Assembly: GCF_001941865.1 (NCBI RefSeq) | Contig: NZ_CP016162.1 | Location: 2,604,001-2,668,000, forward strand | DNA length: 64,000 bases | Source of the DNA: Pseudomonas alcaliphila JAB1 | Lineage (GTDB): Bacteria > Pseudomonadota > Gammaproteobacteria > Pseudomonadales > Pseudomonadaceae | Reading direction: 5' to 3' | Program-made: the position numbers and the translations under genes | Part shown: positions 25,487 through 33,521 of the stretch, piece after piece | How the letters are laid out: the number at the start of each line of letters is the position of its first letter | Numbering within the stretch: the first letter of the stretch is position 1 | The notes under the pieces: generated by a model | What the model was told of the DNA's origin: nothing | What the model saw: the letters and a program-made list of their open reading frames with translations, nothing else | Databases searched by the model: none

Positions 25487-25984
25487 TCAGGCGCGGCGAC
25501 GGAACAGCGGTTGCGGCTGATCGGCCGAAGCCTGGTAAACCTCGCTGTAGTCCTCGAAGGCTTTCAGCGCATCGTACGGATCCTTGTCCGCGCGCACGGC
25601 GAAGGCATCGAAACCGACACGCTTGAGGGCAAACAACTGGTCGCGCAGCACGTCGCCAATGGCGCGAACTTCGCCCTTGTAGCCGTAGCGGGTGCGCAGC
25701 AGGTAGGCGGTAGAGGAGTGGCGGCCATCGGTGAAGGCCGGGAACTCCAGGGCGATGACCTGAAAATGCGCCAGGTCATCGGCGATTTCCTCGATCTCGT
25801 CGCTGGCTTCCAGCCATACGCCAAGACCGCCGTCGCGGGCCTTGAGGGCGTGAGCATGCTCGCGCCACAGGGCCAGTGGGACGATGATGTCGTCGCAGTT
25901 GGGGATGGCGTCCAGGGTCACGTCCTTGGCCAGCAGGTGCCAGGTTTCGTCGACCACCTGACCGTTCTTAATGATTCGCTGCAT
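25487..25984 (-). CDS. DUF934 protein, sulfite reductase partner
   Basis: A 165-residue protein with the family's invariant pattern: IIKNGQVVDETWH at the start, IVPLALWREH, then ALEFPAFTDGRHSSTAYLLRTRYGYKGEVRAIGDVLRDQLF and a final FDAFAVR. DUF934 proteins always accompany ferredoxin-type sulfite reductases. ATG 25984 overlaps the end of cysI by 17 bp. The molecular role is not settled (possible assembly or electron-transfer partner). A long frame continues upstream through cysI but is antisense-like and has no ribosome site. Confidence 0.9.
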   Translation of the reverse strand: MQRIIKNGQVVDETWHLLAKDVTLDAIPNCDDIIVPLALWREHAHALKARDGGLGVWLEASDEIEEIADDLAHFQVIALEFPAFTDGRHSSTAYLLRTRYGYKGEVRAIGDVLRDQLFALKRVGFDAFAVRADKDPYDALKAFEDYSEVYQASADQPQPLFRRRA

Positions 25985-27626
25985 AGACGCGCTCCTTGAA
26001 CGGATCGATACCGACGCGGCGGTAGGTATCGAGGAAGCTTTCTTCTTCGGTGCGTTGCTCGACGTAGACCTTGATGATCTTGTCGATGACATCGGCCATG
26101 TCCGCTTCGGCGAAGGATGGGCCAAGGATCTGCGCCAGGCTGGCGTCACGGCCGGCGCTGCCGCCGAGCGATACCTGATAGAACTCCTGGCCTTTCTTGT
26201 CGACGCCAAGAATGCCGATATGGCCGACGTGGTGGTGACCACAGGCGTTCATGCAGCCGGAGATGTTCAGGTCGATATTGCCGATGTCGAACAGGTAGTC
26301 GAGATCGTCGAAACGACGCTGAATGGCTTCGGCGATCGGGATCGACTTGGCGTTGGCCAGCGAGCAGAAGTCGCCGCCCGGGCAGCAGATGATGTCGGTC
26401 AGCAGGCCTACGTTCGGCGTGGCGAAGCCTTGTTCACGCAGCTCGCCCCACAGGGCCAGCAACTGACGCTGCTCGACGTCGGCGAGGATGATGTTCTGGT
26501 TGTGGCTGTTGCGCACTTCACCGAAGGAATAACGATCGGCCAGGTCGGCGATGGCGTCGAGCTGCTTGTCGGTGACGTCGCCCGGCGCCACGCCGGTGGG
26601 CTTGAGCGACAGGGTCACGGCAACGTAGCCAGGCTTCTTGTGGGCGAAGGTGTTGCGCTCGCGCCAACGGGCGAAGCCCGGGTGTTCGGCGTTCTGCTGG
26701 GCGAGCAGGGCGTCTTCGTCCTGCAGGGGCAGATAGGCCGGATCAACGAAGTGTGCGGCAACGCGGGCGACTTCGGCTTCGGTTAGGGTAGTCGGACCAT
26801 CCTTGAGGTGCGCCCACTCGGCGTTCACGCGCTCGGCGAACACCTCGGGGGTCAGCGCCTTGACCAGAATCTTGATGCGCGCCTTGTACTTGTTATCGCG
26901 ACGGCCATAGCGGTTGTACACGCGCAGGATGGCGTCGAGATAACTGATCAGGTGCTGCCAGGGCAGGAATTCGTTGATGAAGCTGCCGACGATCGGGGTA
27001 CGACCCAGGCCGCCGCCGACGGAAACGCGGAAGCCCAGCTCGCCGGCCTCGTTCTTCACTGCTTCCAGGCCGATGTCATGCACTTCGATGGCGGCGCGGT
27101 CGCTCACGGCGCCGTTGACGGCGATCTTGAACTTGCGCGGCAAGTGGCTGAATTCGGGATGGAAGGTCGACCACTGACGGATGATTTCGCACCAAGGGCG
27201 CGGATCGACGATCTCGTCCTTGGCCACACCGGCGAACTGGTCGGTGGTGGTGTTGCGGATGCAGTTGCCGCTGGTCTGGATGGCGTGCATCTGCACGGTG
27301 GCCAGCTCGGCAAGAATCTCCGGCACGTCTTCCAGCTCCGGCCAGTTGAACTGCACGTTCTGCCGGGTGCTGATGTGCGCGTAGCCCTTGTCGTAGTCGC
27401 GGGCGATGCGCGCAAGCACACGAACCTGAGCGGACGACAGCAGGCCGTAGGGCACGGCGACGCGCAGCATGGGCGCGTAACGCTGGATATACAGACCGTT
27501 CTGCAGGCGCAGCGGACGGAATTCCTCGCCGCTCAGCTCTCCGGCGAGGTAGCGGCGGGTTTGATCGCGGAACTGCTTGACGCGATCCTCGACGATCTTT
27601 TGATCGTACTGGTCATATACGTACAT
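25968..27626 (-). CDS. cysI: Nitrite/sulfite reductase (sulfite reductase haemoprotein)
   Basis: A 552-residue siroheme/[4Fe-4S] enzyme that reduces sulfite to sulfide in assimilatory sulfur metabolism. The two duplicated ferredoxin-like halves are visible, with the cluster motif CCPGGDFC at 414-421 and GCMNACG at 457-463. The start ATG at 27626 (MYVYDQYDQ) is typical; an in-frame Met 11 codons upstream lacks support. With no CysJ flavoprotein beside it and a DUF934 partner downstream, it is probably ferredoxin-dependent, as in other pseudomonads. Confidence 0.93.
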   Translation of the reverse strand: MYVYDQYDQKIVEDRVKQFRDQTRRYLAGELSGEEFRPLRLQNGLYIQRYAPMLRVAVPYGLLSSAQVRVLARIARDYDKGYAHISTRQNVQFNWPELEDVPEILAELATVQMHAIQTSGNCIRNTTTDQFAGVAKDEIVDPRPWCEIIRQWSTFHPEFSHLPRKFKIAVNGAVSDRAAIEVHDIGLEAVKNEAGELGFRVSVGGGLGRTPIVGSFINEFLPWQHLISYLDAILRVYNRYGRRDNKYKARIKILVKALTPEVFAERVNAEWAHLKDGPTTLTEAEVARVAAHFVDPAYLPLQDEDALLAQQNAEHPGFARWRERNTFAHKKPGYVAVTLSLKPTGVAPGDVTDKQLDAIADLADRYSFGEVRNSHNQNIILADVEQRQLLALWGELREQGFATPNVGLLTDIICCPGGDFCSLANAKSIPIAEAIQRRFDDLDYLFDIGNIDLNISGCMNACGHHHVGHIGILGVDKKGQEFYQVSLGGSAGRDASLAQILGPSFAEADMADVIDKIIKVYVEQRTEEESFLDTYRRVGIDPFKERVYAANH

Positions 27627-27743
27627 GAAGGGTCCTGTTTTCAGGCTACTCACTGCCAATCAGCGCGCACGGCCGCGCACTCCCCGAGGAGCCGAGGCAC
27701 GATACCAGCTCAGGTTTATGCGTAAAAGTGATGTTTGAATATA

Positions 27744-27793
27744 TAAACCTTGGTTTAAGGAATAAGACTGCCCCAGAGCATAACCATATGGTT
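27744..27793. promoter_or_regulatory. Paired dyads upstream of cysI, candidate LysR-type operator
   Basis: TAAACC-TT-GGTTTA at 27744-27757 and the perfect palindrome AACCATATGGTT at 27782-27793 share the half-site AACC/GGTT and are about 37 bp apart, in the gap between cysI (minus) and the 37-aa gene (plus). CysB and FinR-type LysR regulators control this operon in other pseudomonads; which of them would bind here is not known. Confidence 0.45.
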
Positions 27794-27861
27794 TGAGCGA
27801 TGGCCAAGGCTGGTCTTAAATGCAGTGTGCATCACCCAAAAGCACAAGAAGAGGGGGAACC

Positions 27862-27975
27862 ATGACCGAGCACACTGAAGTGGAAAATTCCGACAGCGTT
27901 ATCGATGCCTGGGCGATCTTTTGCCTGATCCTGATTGCGGTAGGTACGGCGGTCTTCTGGGTCAGCGGACAGTGA
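27862..27975 (+). CDS. 37-aa single-span membrane protein
   Basis: The frame MTEHTEVENSDSVIDAWAIF continues into a hydrophobic span (CLILIAVGTAVFWVSG) and stops. GAGGGGGAACC precedes the ATG, and a perfect terminator follows the stop by 5 bp, so it looks like a complete transcription unit. The acidic N-terminus should face the cytoplasm or periplasm with one membrane helix. It is divergent from cysI. Function unknown. Confidence 0.75.
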   Translation: MTEHTEVENSDSVIDAWAIFCLILIAVGTAVFWVSGQ

Positions 27976-27980
27976 GGGCG

Positions 27981-28013
27981 AAGGCCGACACGCATTAGCG
28001 GTCGGCCTTTTGT
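27981..28013 (+). terminator. Terminator after the 37-aa gene
   Basis: AAGGCCGAC / GTCGGCCTT arms with a loop of about 13 bases, ending in TTTTG. Confidence 0.75.
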
Positions 28014-28058
28014 CATTTGCGCCCTATACTGCGCCCCGGTTAATTGGGGAGGGGTGCC

Positions 28059-29120
28059 GTGATCCGGTGGGTGTTGGGCCTGTGGCTATTACTGTGCTGC
28101 GCATTGGCGTCAGCACAACCCCGTGCGCCGTCTGTGATCTTCCTCAATCCCGGCTATTCCGACGAGCCGTTCTGGACCGATTACACCCGCTATATGCAGG
28201 ACGCCGCAGGCGACCTCGGCATCGACCTGAAAGTGCTTTACGGCGAGCGTGATCCAGCGCGCATGCTGAGCAATGCCCGCCAGGTTCTCGACGGTGGGCA
28301 CCCTGATTATCTGATTTTCACCAACGAGCAGTTCCAGGGACCTGTGCTGCTGCGCCTGTTCGAGGCCAGCCAGGTTCGCCTTTTCGCCCTGCACAGCACG
28401 CTCACCGACGAGCAGCAGGCGCTGATCGGTGGCAGCCGCGAGCGTCACCGCAACTGGCTGGGTAGCCTGGTGCCCAATGATGAAGAGGCTGGTTACCTGA
28501 TGGGGCGCGAACTGATAGCGCTGGCCAAGGGGCAGCCGGCCGAGCTGCTGGCGTTTTCCGGGGTCAAGCAAACGCCATCATCGATCTTGCGTCTGGCCGG
28601 TTTGCAACGTGCGCTGAACGAGGCGCCGCATGTGCGTCTGGTGCAGGCAGTGCACGGCGAGTGGCAGGAGCAGCGCGCCTATGAGCAGGCGATGAGTCTG
28701 TTGCCGCGCCATCCGGATGTGAGCCTGGTGTGGTCCGCGAACGATGCAATGGCATTCGGCGTGATGCGTGCGGCTGATGAGCAGGGCAGAGACCTGCGCT
28801 ATGCAGCCCTGAACAACTCGGCTCGGGTGCTGCAGGCGCATATCGATGGACGAATTGATGTCCTGGCGAGCGGCCACTTCGTTCTGGGGGCCTGTGCCCT
28901 GGTGATGCTCAGTGACCATGCCCGTGATCTGGATTTCATCGAGCGTGGCGGCCAGGACCAGGTGGCATCGCTGCTGCGCCTGTTCGACAGGGCGCAATCG
29001 CAGAAACTGCTGGCACGCCTTGGCCAGGCGGACATCGACATGGACTTTGGCCGGTTCAGCGCGCTGACGCAGCCACAACAGCCGCGTTACGACTGCTCGA
29101 TAGCATCCCTGCTGGACTGA
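28059..29120 (+). CDS. Periplasmic substrate-binding protein, type 1 fold (ABC sugar-type)
   Basis: A 353-residue protein with a signal peptide (VLGLWLLLCCALASAQP) and a LacI/ribose-binding type fold: VIFLNPGYSDEPFWTDYTRYM, RDPARMLSNARQVL, LIFTNEQFQ, SLVWSANDAMAFGVMRAADEQG and DVLASGHFVLGACALVML. GTG 28059 is preferred behind GGGGAGGGG; a TTG at 28044 is in the ribosome site. No ABC ATPase or permease is adjacent, so it may feed a chemoreceptor or sensor kinase rather than a transporter. The ligand is unknown. Confidence 0.8.
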   Translation: MIRWVLGLWLLLCCALASAQPRAPSVIFLNPGYSDEPFWTDYTRYMQDAAGDLGIDLKVLYGERDPARMLSNARQVLDGGHPDYLIFTNEQFQGPVLLRLFEASQVRLFALHSTLTDEQQALIGGSRERHRNWLGSLVPNDEEAGYLMGRELIALAKGQPAELLAFSGVKQTPSSILRLAGLQRALNEAPHVRLVQAVHGEWQEQRAYEQAMSLLPRHPDVSLVWSANDAMAFGVMRAADEQGRDLRYAALNNSARVLQAHIDGRIDVLASGHFVLGACALVMLSDHARDLDFIERGGQDQVASLLRLFDRAQSQKLLARLGQADIDMDFGRFSALTQPQQPRYDCSIASLLD

Positions 29121-29348
29121 TCAACCAGTCGCCAGGTGCAGGATCAGTTTCACCGTCACCAGCAATACGATCACGAACAGGGTGGTGAACAGCACCCCGA
29201 GCAGAATGAAATGGCTGGGCTTGCCGCGACTGAAGTCGCGGCTACGGTTCTTCGCGCTCTGCACGCCAAGGGCGGCGGCCAGCACGCTCTGCAGCATTTC
29301 GCGCAGGGTCAGCGGGGCCTGCTGGGGGTCTTTGTCCTGATCGCTCAT
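29121..29348 (-). CDS. DUF2970 small membrane protein
   Basis: A 75-residue protein with the DUF2970 pattern: APLTLREMLQSVLAAALGVQSAKNRSRDFSRG followed by one membrane helix (FILLGVLFTTLFVIVLLVTV). ATG 29348 is chosen; the frame is open further upstream without a ribosome site. The gene is convergent with and abuts the binding-protein gene without a gap. Function unknown. Confidence 0.85.
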   Translation of the reverse strand: MSDQDKDPQQAPLTLREMLQSVLAAALGVQSAKNRSRDFSRGKPSHFILLGVLFTTLFVIVLLVTVKLILHLATG

Positions 29349-29466
29349 GGTCAACCTCTCCGTCGATCCTGCAAGCATAGTCCGCAATCGACGCGCCGGC
29401 ACGAGGGGCTAGGCTGACCGCGGCGAATCAGGCAATCTGCCCGAGCGCTGATCACCGACCTTGACC

Positions 29467-30288
29467 ATGCCTGACAATCTTTTCCCCGACGACGCCGCAC
29501 AGACCGAGCACACCCGCGAGACCATCCTGCGCTACCACCTGAGTTGGAAGCACCGCGACCTCGATGCGGTAATGGCGCTGTATCACCCGGAGATCGAGTA
29601 CAACGACTTCTACCAGCAGCGCTGCATGCGCTTGGGTGAGCTGCGCGAGTACGTCGAGAACAACCTGCCGCGCCGCCCGGGCGAACTGCTGGAGCACGTC
29701 GACCGCATCCGCATCGACGGGCATACCGCCTTCATCCAGTACTGCACCAGCTTGCAAGGCGGGGAAGGGCTGGTGTCGTTCCGCACCGGTGAAGCCATCA
29801 CCGTGCGCGACGGGCTGATCTGGCGGATCAACGAATACGCCACCCTGGTGCATGAGGTGCGTGGCACTGGCGAAGCGGCCCGTTCGCGCCCGGCCATCAG
29901 CCGCCTGGGGCTGTCGCCCCGCCAGCTCGGTCAACTGGCGCAGGACCTGCAGGACTACTTTCAGCGCAGCCAGCCCTTTCTCGACCCCGAACTGGATCTG
30001 CAGCAGGTGGCGGCAGCGACGGGTTACAGCCGCAACCAGATATCCCATCTGCTCAATCAGGTGCTGGGCGAGAGCTTCTACCGCTACGTCAACCGCGCCC
30101 GCCTGCAGTACCTGCTCGATGGTTTGCAGGCGGGCAGCGACCTCAAACGTATCGATGAGCTGGCTTTTGCGGCGGGTTTCAACTCGCTGTCGGCCTTCTA
30201 CAGCTGCTTCAAGCGCCACACCGGGCTTTCGCCCAAGTCCTACCTCAAGCAGATTTCCTCGCGGGCACGCACGCAAGACAGCGACTGA
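29467..30288 (+). CDS. AraC-family regulator with an N-terminal SnoaL-like domain
   Basis: A 273-residue fusion. Residues 1-120 resemble a SnoaL/NTF2-like fold: ILRYHLSWKHRDLDAVMALYHPEIEYNDFYQQRCMRLGE, then GHTAFIQYCTSLQGG and DGLIWRINEYATLVHE. The second half is an AraC double helix-turn-helix (DLQQVAAATGYSRNQISHLLNQVLGESFYRYVNRARL and IDELAFAAGFNSLSAFYSCFKRHTGLSP). This is not the usual cupin-AraC layout; the NTF2 pocket presumably senses the inducer. It lies 45 bp upstream of the polyamine-type oxidoreductase gene, the likely target operon. Confidence 0.85.
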   Translation: MPDNLFPDDAAQTEHTRETILRYHLSWKHRDLDAVMALYHPEIEYNDFYQQRCMRLGELREYVENNLPRRPGELLEHVDRIRIDGHTAFIQYCTSLQGGEGLVSFRTGEAITVRDGLIWRINEYATLVHEVRGTGEAARSRPAISRLGLSPRQLGQLAQDLQDYFQRSQPFLDPELDLQQVAAATGYSRNQISHLLNQVLGESFYRYVNRARLQYLLDGLQAGSDLKRIDELAFAAGFNSLSAFYSCFKRHTGLSPKSYLKQISSRARTQDSD

Positions 30289-30333
30289 TCGCCCCAACTA
30301 GCCTTGTGTCATCGATTGATGACGGAGGCGTGG

Positions 30334-31740
30334 ATGAATTCCTGGCGCAACATCAGTCTGTGGATGGATCAGCTCGATGATCCGCTGCAGGCGCGGCCCA
30401 GCCTGCAAGCCCATCTGCACGCCGACGTGGCGATCATCGGCGCGGGTTACACCGGCCTGTGGACGGCCTATTACCTCAAGCGCCAGGCGCCGCAGCTGCG
30501 TGCGGTGATCGTCGAGGCCGAGACCGCCGGCTTCGGTGCGTCCGGGCGCAATGGCGGCTGGTTGATGGGCAACCTGCTCGGCGAGGATCGTCTGTTGGCC
30601 GGTCTGCCAGCGTCGGAGCGCAAGGCGGGCTTCGACCTGCTGCACGGCATTCCCGATGAAGTGGCCTCGGTGGTCGCCCGCGAGGGTATCGACTGCGATC
30701 TGCGCAAGGGCGGCGTGCTGTATTGCGCGGCGCGCTACCCGGAGCAGGAAGTGCGCCTGCGTGATTATCTCAAGGAACTGCGTGCGCTGGGCCTGAGCGA
30801 AGACGACTACCGCTGGCTGCCGCCGAGCGAACTGGCCACCCAGTTGCGCGTGGCCAATGCCTACGGCGCGCTGTACAGCCCGCATTGCGCGACGATCCAG
30901 CCGGCCAAGCTGGTACGGGGCCTGGCGCGCTGCGTCGAGGACCTGGGTGTCGAACTCTATGAGCGCAGCCCGGTGATCGACTGGCAACCCGGCCTGGTGC
31001 GTACCGCTCACGGCCTGGTCACGGCTGACTGGGTGGTGCCGGCCATCGAGGGGTACGCCGCCAGCTTGCCGCCGTTGGGTAATCACCAGTTGCCGGTGCA
31101 GAGCCTGATCGTTGCCACCGAGCCATTGCCGGCGGATGTCTGGGCCGGTATCGGCCTGGAGCGCGGGCAGGCGTTCAGCGAATTCAGCCGTCAGGTCACC
31201 TACGGCCAGCGCAGCCTCGATGACCGTCTGATCTTCGGGGCGCGTGGTGGCTACCGCTTTGGCGGGCGCCTGCGCAGCGATTTCAACCTCACCGACGACG
31301 AACTGGGTCTGCGCCGTTACCTGATGGGGGAAATCTTCCCGCAGTTGCGCAACGTGCGTTTCACCCATTCCTGGGGCGGCAACCTGGGTATGGCGCGGCG
31401 CTTCCAGCCGCACATGCTGCGCGACACCCGCAACCGCATCGCGCTGTCTGGCGGTTATGGCGGCGAGGGCGTCGGTGCCACCAACCTGGGCGGGCGCACC
31501 TTGGCCGATCTCATTCTCGGTCGGGACAGCGAACTGCTGCGCCAGCCCTGGGTGCTGAGTGATAGCCCGATTTCCAGCCTGAGGCGCTGGGAGCCCGAGC
31601 CCTGCCGCTGGCTTGGCTACAACGCCATCATCCGCAGTTTCGTGCATGAAGACGAAGTCCTCGCCAACCCGCGCAGCCCGGCCTGGCGCCGGCGTCTGGC
31701 GCAGGCGGTGGCGGCGCGCATGGAAAGCCTGATGGGCTGA
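30334..31740 (+). CDS. FAD-dependent oxidoreductase (DAO family, PuuB/PauB-like)
   Basis: A 468-residue DAO-type flavoenzyme: NSWRNISLWMDQL start, FAD motif VAIIGAGYTGLWTAYYL, then GFGASGRNGGWLMGN typical of gamma-glutamylputrescine oxidases and related polyamine oxidases, and GGYGGEGVGATNLGGRTLADL near the C-terminus. GACGGAGG precedes ATG 30334. It is followed by a cupin and a PotF-like binding protein; the context points to oxidation of a polyamine or gamma-glutamyl-polyamine. Confidence 0.88.
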   Translation: MNSWRNISLWMDQLDDPLQARPSLQAHLHADVAIIGAGYTGLWTAYYLKRQAPQLRAVIVEAETAGFGASGRNGGWLMGNLLGEDRLLAGLPASERKAGFDLLHGIPDEVASVVAREGIDCDLRKGGVLYCAARYPEQEVRLRDYLKELRALGLSEDDYRWLPPSELATQLRVANAYGALYSPHCATIQPAKLVRGLARCVEDLGVELYERSPVIDWQPGLVRTAHGLVTADWVVPAIEGYAASLPPLGNHQLPVQSLIVATEPLPADVWAGIGLERGQAFSEFSRQVTYGQRSLDDRLIFGARGGYRFGGRLRSDFNLTDDELGLRRYLMGEIFPQLRNVRFTHSWGGNLGMARRFQPHMLRDTRNRIALSGGYGGEGVGATNLGGRTLADLILGRDSELLRQPWVLSDSPISSLRRWEPEPCRWLGYNAIIRSFVHEDEVLANPRSPAWRRRLAQAVAARMESLMG

Positions 31741-31775
31741 GCGAGCGCCAGCCAATCCCCTGATCTGGAGTCCAC

Positions 31776-32117
31776 ATGAACATCACCCATTTTCGCAATA
31801 CACCCAGCGTCGGCCTGGACGAGTCCAATCCAGTTGCCGTGCCCCTGAGCGAGCCGGTGGCGGTTACTTCGACCACCAGCGTCGAGCGCAGTGACGGCGT
31901 CGAGACCGGTATCTGGGAATGCACGCCCGGGCGCTGGCGCCGACAGATCGTGCAGCAGGAGTTCTGTCACTTCGTGGCTGGGCGCTGCACCTTCACGCCT
32001 GACGGCGGTGAGCCCATCGAGATTCGCGCCGGCGACGCCCTGATGATGCCGGCCAATACCCTCGGCATCTGGGACATACAAGAAACGGTGCGCAAGACCT
32101 ATGTGCTGATCTTCTGA
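31776..32117 (+). CDS. Cupin-domain protein (DUF861 type)
   Basis: A 113-residue single cupin. The barrel motifs appear in IWECTPGRWRRQ, QEFCHFVAGRCTFTPDGGEPIEIRAGDALMMPANT and GIWDIQETVRKTYVLIF. Such small cupins often sit beside polyamine or ethanolamine catabolic oxidoreductases. CTGGAG precedes the ATG. The next gene begins 48 bp downstream. The metal-ligand histidines are few (one in EFCHF), so it may not be an enzyme. Confidence 0.85.
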   Translation: MNITHFRNTPSVGLDESNPVAVPLSEPVAVTSTTSVERSDGVETGIWECTPGRWRRQIVQQEFCHFVAGRCTFTPDGGEPIEIRAGDALMMPANTLGIWDIQETVRKTYVLIF

Positions 32118-32165
32118 ATCAGCACTTTTCAGTACTGCCTAAAACAACAACTCACGAGGTATCCC

Positions 32166-33242
32166 ATGCTGAAGAAACTCCTGCCGTGCCTGATCCTGGC
32201 CGGCACCGCTCATGCCGCTGATAGCGTGCGCATCTACAACTGGACCGACTACATCGCCCCGGACACCCTCAAGCAGTTCGAAAAGAGCAGCGGCCTGGGT
32301 ACCCATTACGACGTCTACGACAGCAACGAGACGCTGGACGCCAAGCTGATGGCTGGGCGCTCCGGCTACGACGCGGTGTTCCCTTCCAACCACTTCATGG
32401 CCCGGCAGATTCAGGGCGGCGCGCTGAAGAAGCTCGACCGCAGCAAGCTGCCGAACTGGAACAACCTCAGCCCGGTGCTGATGAAGACGCTGGAGGTGAA
32501 CGACCCGGGCAACGAGCACGGCTTCCCCTATCTGTGGGGCAGCACCGGTATTGGCTACAACGTTGACAAGGTACGCGCGGTGCTGGGTGATGAGGTGAAG
32601 ATGGACAGCTGGGACGTGCTGTTCGACCCGGTCAAGCTGGCCAAGCTCAACCAGTGCGGCGTGGCGATCCTCGACAACGGCCCGGAAATGCTGCCGATCG
32701 CCCTGCATCACTTGGGGCTGCCACACCACAGCAAGAACCCTGAGGACTACAAGCGCGCCGAAGCGTTATTGATGGAGATGCGCAAGAACGTGCGTTATTT
32801 CCACTCTTCCAAATACGTCGGCGATCTGGCCAACGGCGAGATCTGCATGGCCGTCGGCTTTTCCGGCGACATCATGCAGGCTGGCGCCCGCGCCGCTGAG
32901 GCGGGCAACGGGGTGAAGATCCAGTACGAGATTCCAAAGGAGGGCGCGCCGATCTGGTTCGATATGGTGGCCATGCCGGTCGATGCCGGCAACGAAGAGG
33001 GCGCGTACGCCTTCATGAACTACCTGCTGCAGCCGGAGGTAATGGCGGCCATCAGCAATCATGTGAAGTACGCCAACGGCAACGCCAAGGCCGACGCGCT
33101 GGTCAACCCGGCGCTGAAGGCCGATCCGACCGTGTATCCGCCAGAGGCGGTGATGGACAAGCTGTACACCCTGGAGGCCATGCCGCTGCAGATCGACCGG
33201 GTGCGCACGCGTATCTGGAGCAAGGTCAAGAGCGGCGTCTGA
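32166..33242 (+). CDS. Polyamine ABC transporter substrate-binding protein (PotF/SpuD-like)
   Basis: A 358-residue periplasmic protein with a signal peptide (LKKLLPCLILAGTAHAA) and a PotF-type fold: VRIYNWTDYIAPDTLKQFEKSSG, DAKLMAGRSGYDAVFPSNHFMARQ, YLWGSTGIGYN and VGFSGDIMQAG, the usual polyamine-binding blocks. It binds putrescine, spermidine or a related amine. The permease and ATPase genes are not in the window, so it either serves a transporter encoded elsewhere or acts as an orphan receptor. It closes the AraC-FAD oxidoreductase-cupin cluster, and a terminator lies at 33405. Confidence 0.92.
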   Translation: MLKKLLPCLILAGTAHAADSVRIYNWTDYIAPDTLKQFEKSSGLGTHYDVYDSNETLDAKLMAGRSGYDAVFPSNHFMARQIQGGALKKLDRSKLPNWNNLSPVLMKTLEVNDPGNEHGFPYLWGSTGIGYNVDKVRAVLGDEVKMDSWDVLFDPVKLAKLNQCGVAILDNGPEMLPIALHHLGLPHHSKNPEDYKRAEALLMEMRKNVRYFHSSKYVGDLANGEICMAVGFSGDIMQAGARAAEAGNGVKIQYEIPKEGAPIWFDMVAMPVDAGNEEGAYAFMNYLLQPEVMAAISNHVKYANGNAKADALVNPALKADPTVYPPEAVMDKLYTLEAMPLQIDRVRTRIWSKVKSGV

Positions 33243-33294
33243 GCGCTGAGCTTGCCCATTTCTGGCGTTATCCAAGGAAGGTCTGAAAATGCTG

Positions 33295-33362
33295 TCATTG
33301 CCACGCAGGCGGCAATCCAGCAAGTCTGCAACGCCTGGGCTCCGGCCTTCGCGGGAGTGACT
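33295..33362. repeat. Diverged REP-like inverted repeat element
   Basis: GTCATTGCCACGCAGGCGGC near the left end and CCGGCCTTCGCGGGAGTGAC at the right end form an imperfect inverted pair, related to the palindrome at 5391-5420. It lies in the gap after the PotF-like gene. Confidence 0.4.
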
Positions 33363-33404
33363 GTGAGTTTTTTCAGAACATCCTGATGCCGATCTGCCAG
33401 GAGA

Positions 33405-33446
33405 AACGCCGCGAGCCTTTGCAGGTTCGCGGCGTTTTCTTTTTTT
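33405..33446 (+). terminator. Rho-independent terminator after the polyamine cluster
   Basis: AACGCCGCGA and TCGCGGCGTT arms (10 bp) with a loop of about 12 bases, followed by TTCTTTTTTT. Confidence 0.88.
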
Positions 33447-33503
33447 GTAGGAGCGAGCTCTGCTCGTGAACAAAAAAGCTTCGCGAGCAAAGCTCGCTCC
33501 TAC
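33447..33503. repeat. Inverted pair of Pseudomonas REP sequences (REPIN)
   Basis: Two 24-base REP units in head-to-head orientation: 33447-33470 (begins GTAGGAGCGAGC) and 33480-33503 (ends GCTCGCTCCTAC), matching at 22 of 24 positions and separated by nine bases. This is the common GTAGGAGCGAGC family of pseudomonads, mobilised in trans by a RAYT transposase. It lies between two convergent transcription units. Confidence 0.85.
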
Positions 33504-33521
33504 GACAAGGTCATCCAGGTA

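Noticed and set aside
25985..26242. N-terminal extension of the DUF934 protein
   Set aside because: The added residues are an out-of-frame reading of the sulfite reductase gene.
33295..33503. Possible CRISPR array from several short repeats after the polyamine cluster
   Set aside because: The repeats are inverted REP-type palindromes, not regularly spaced direct repeats, and no cas genes are near.
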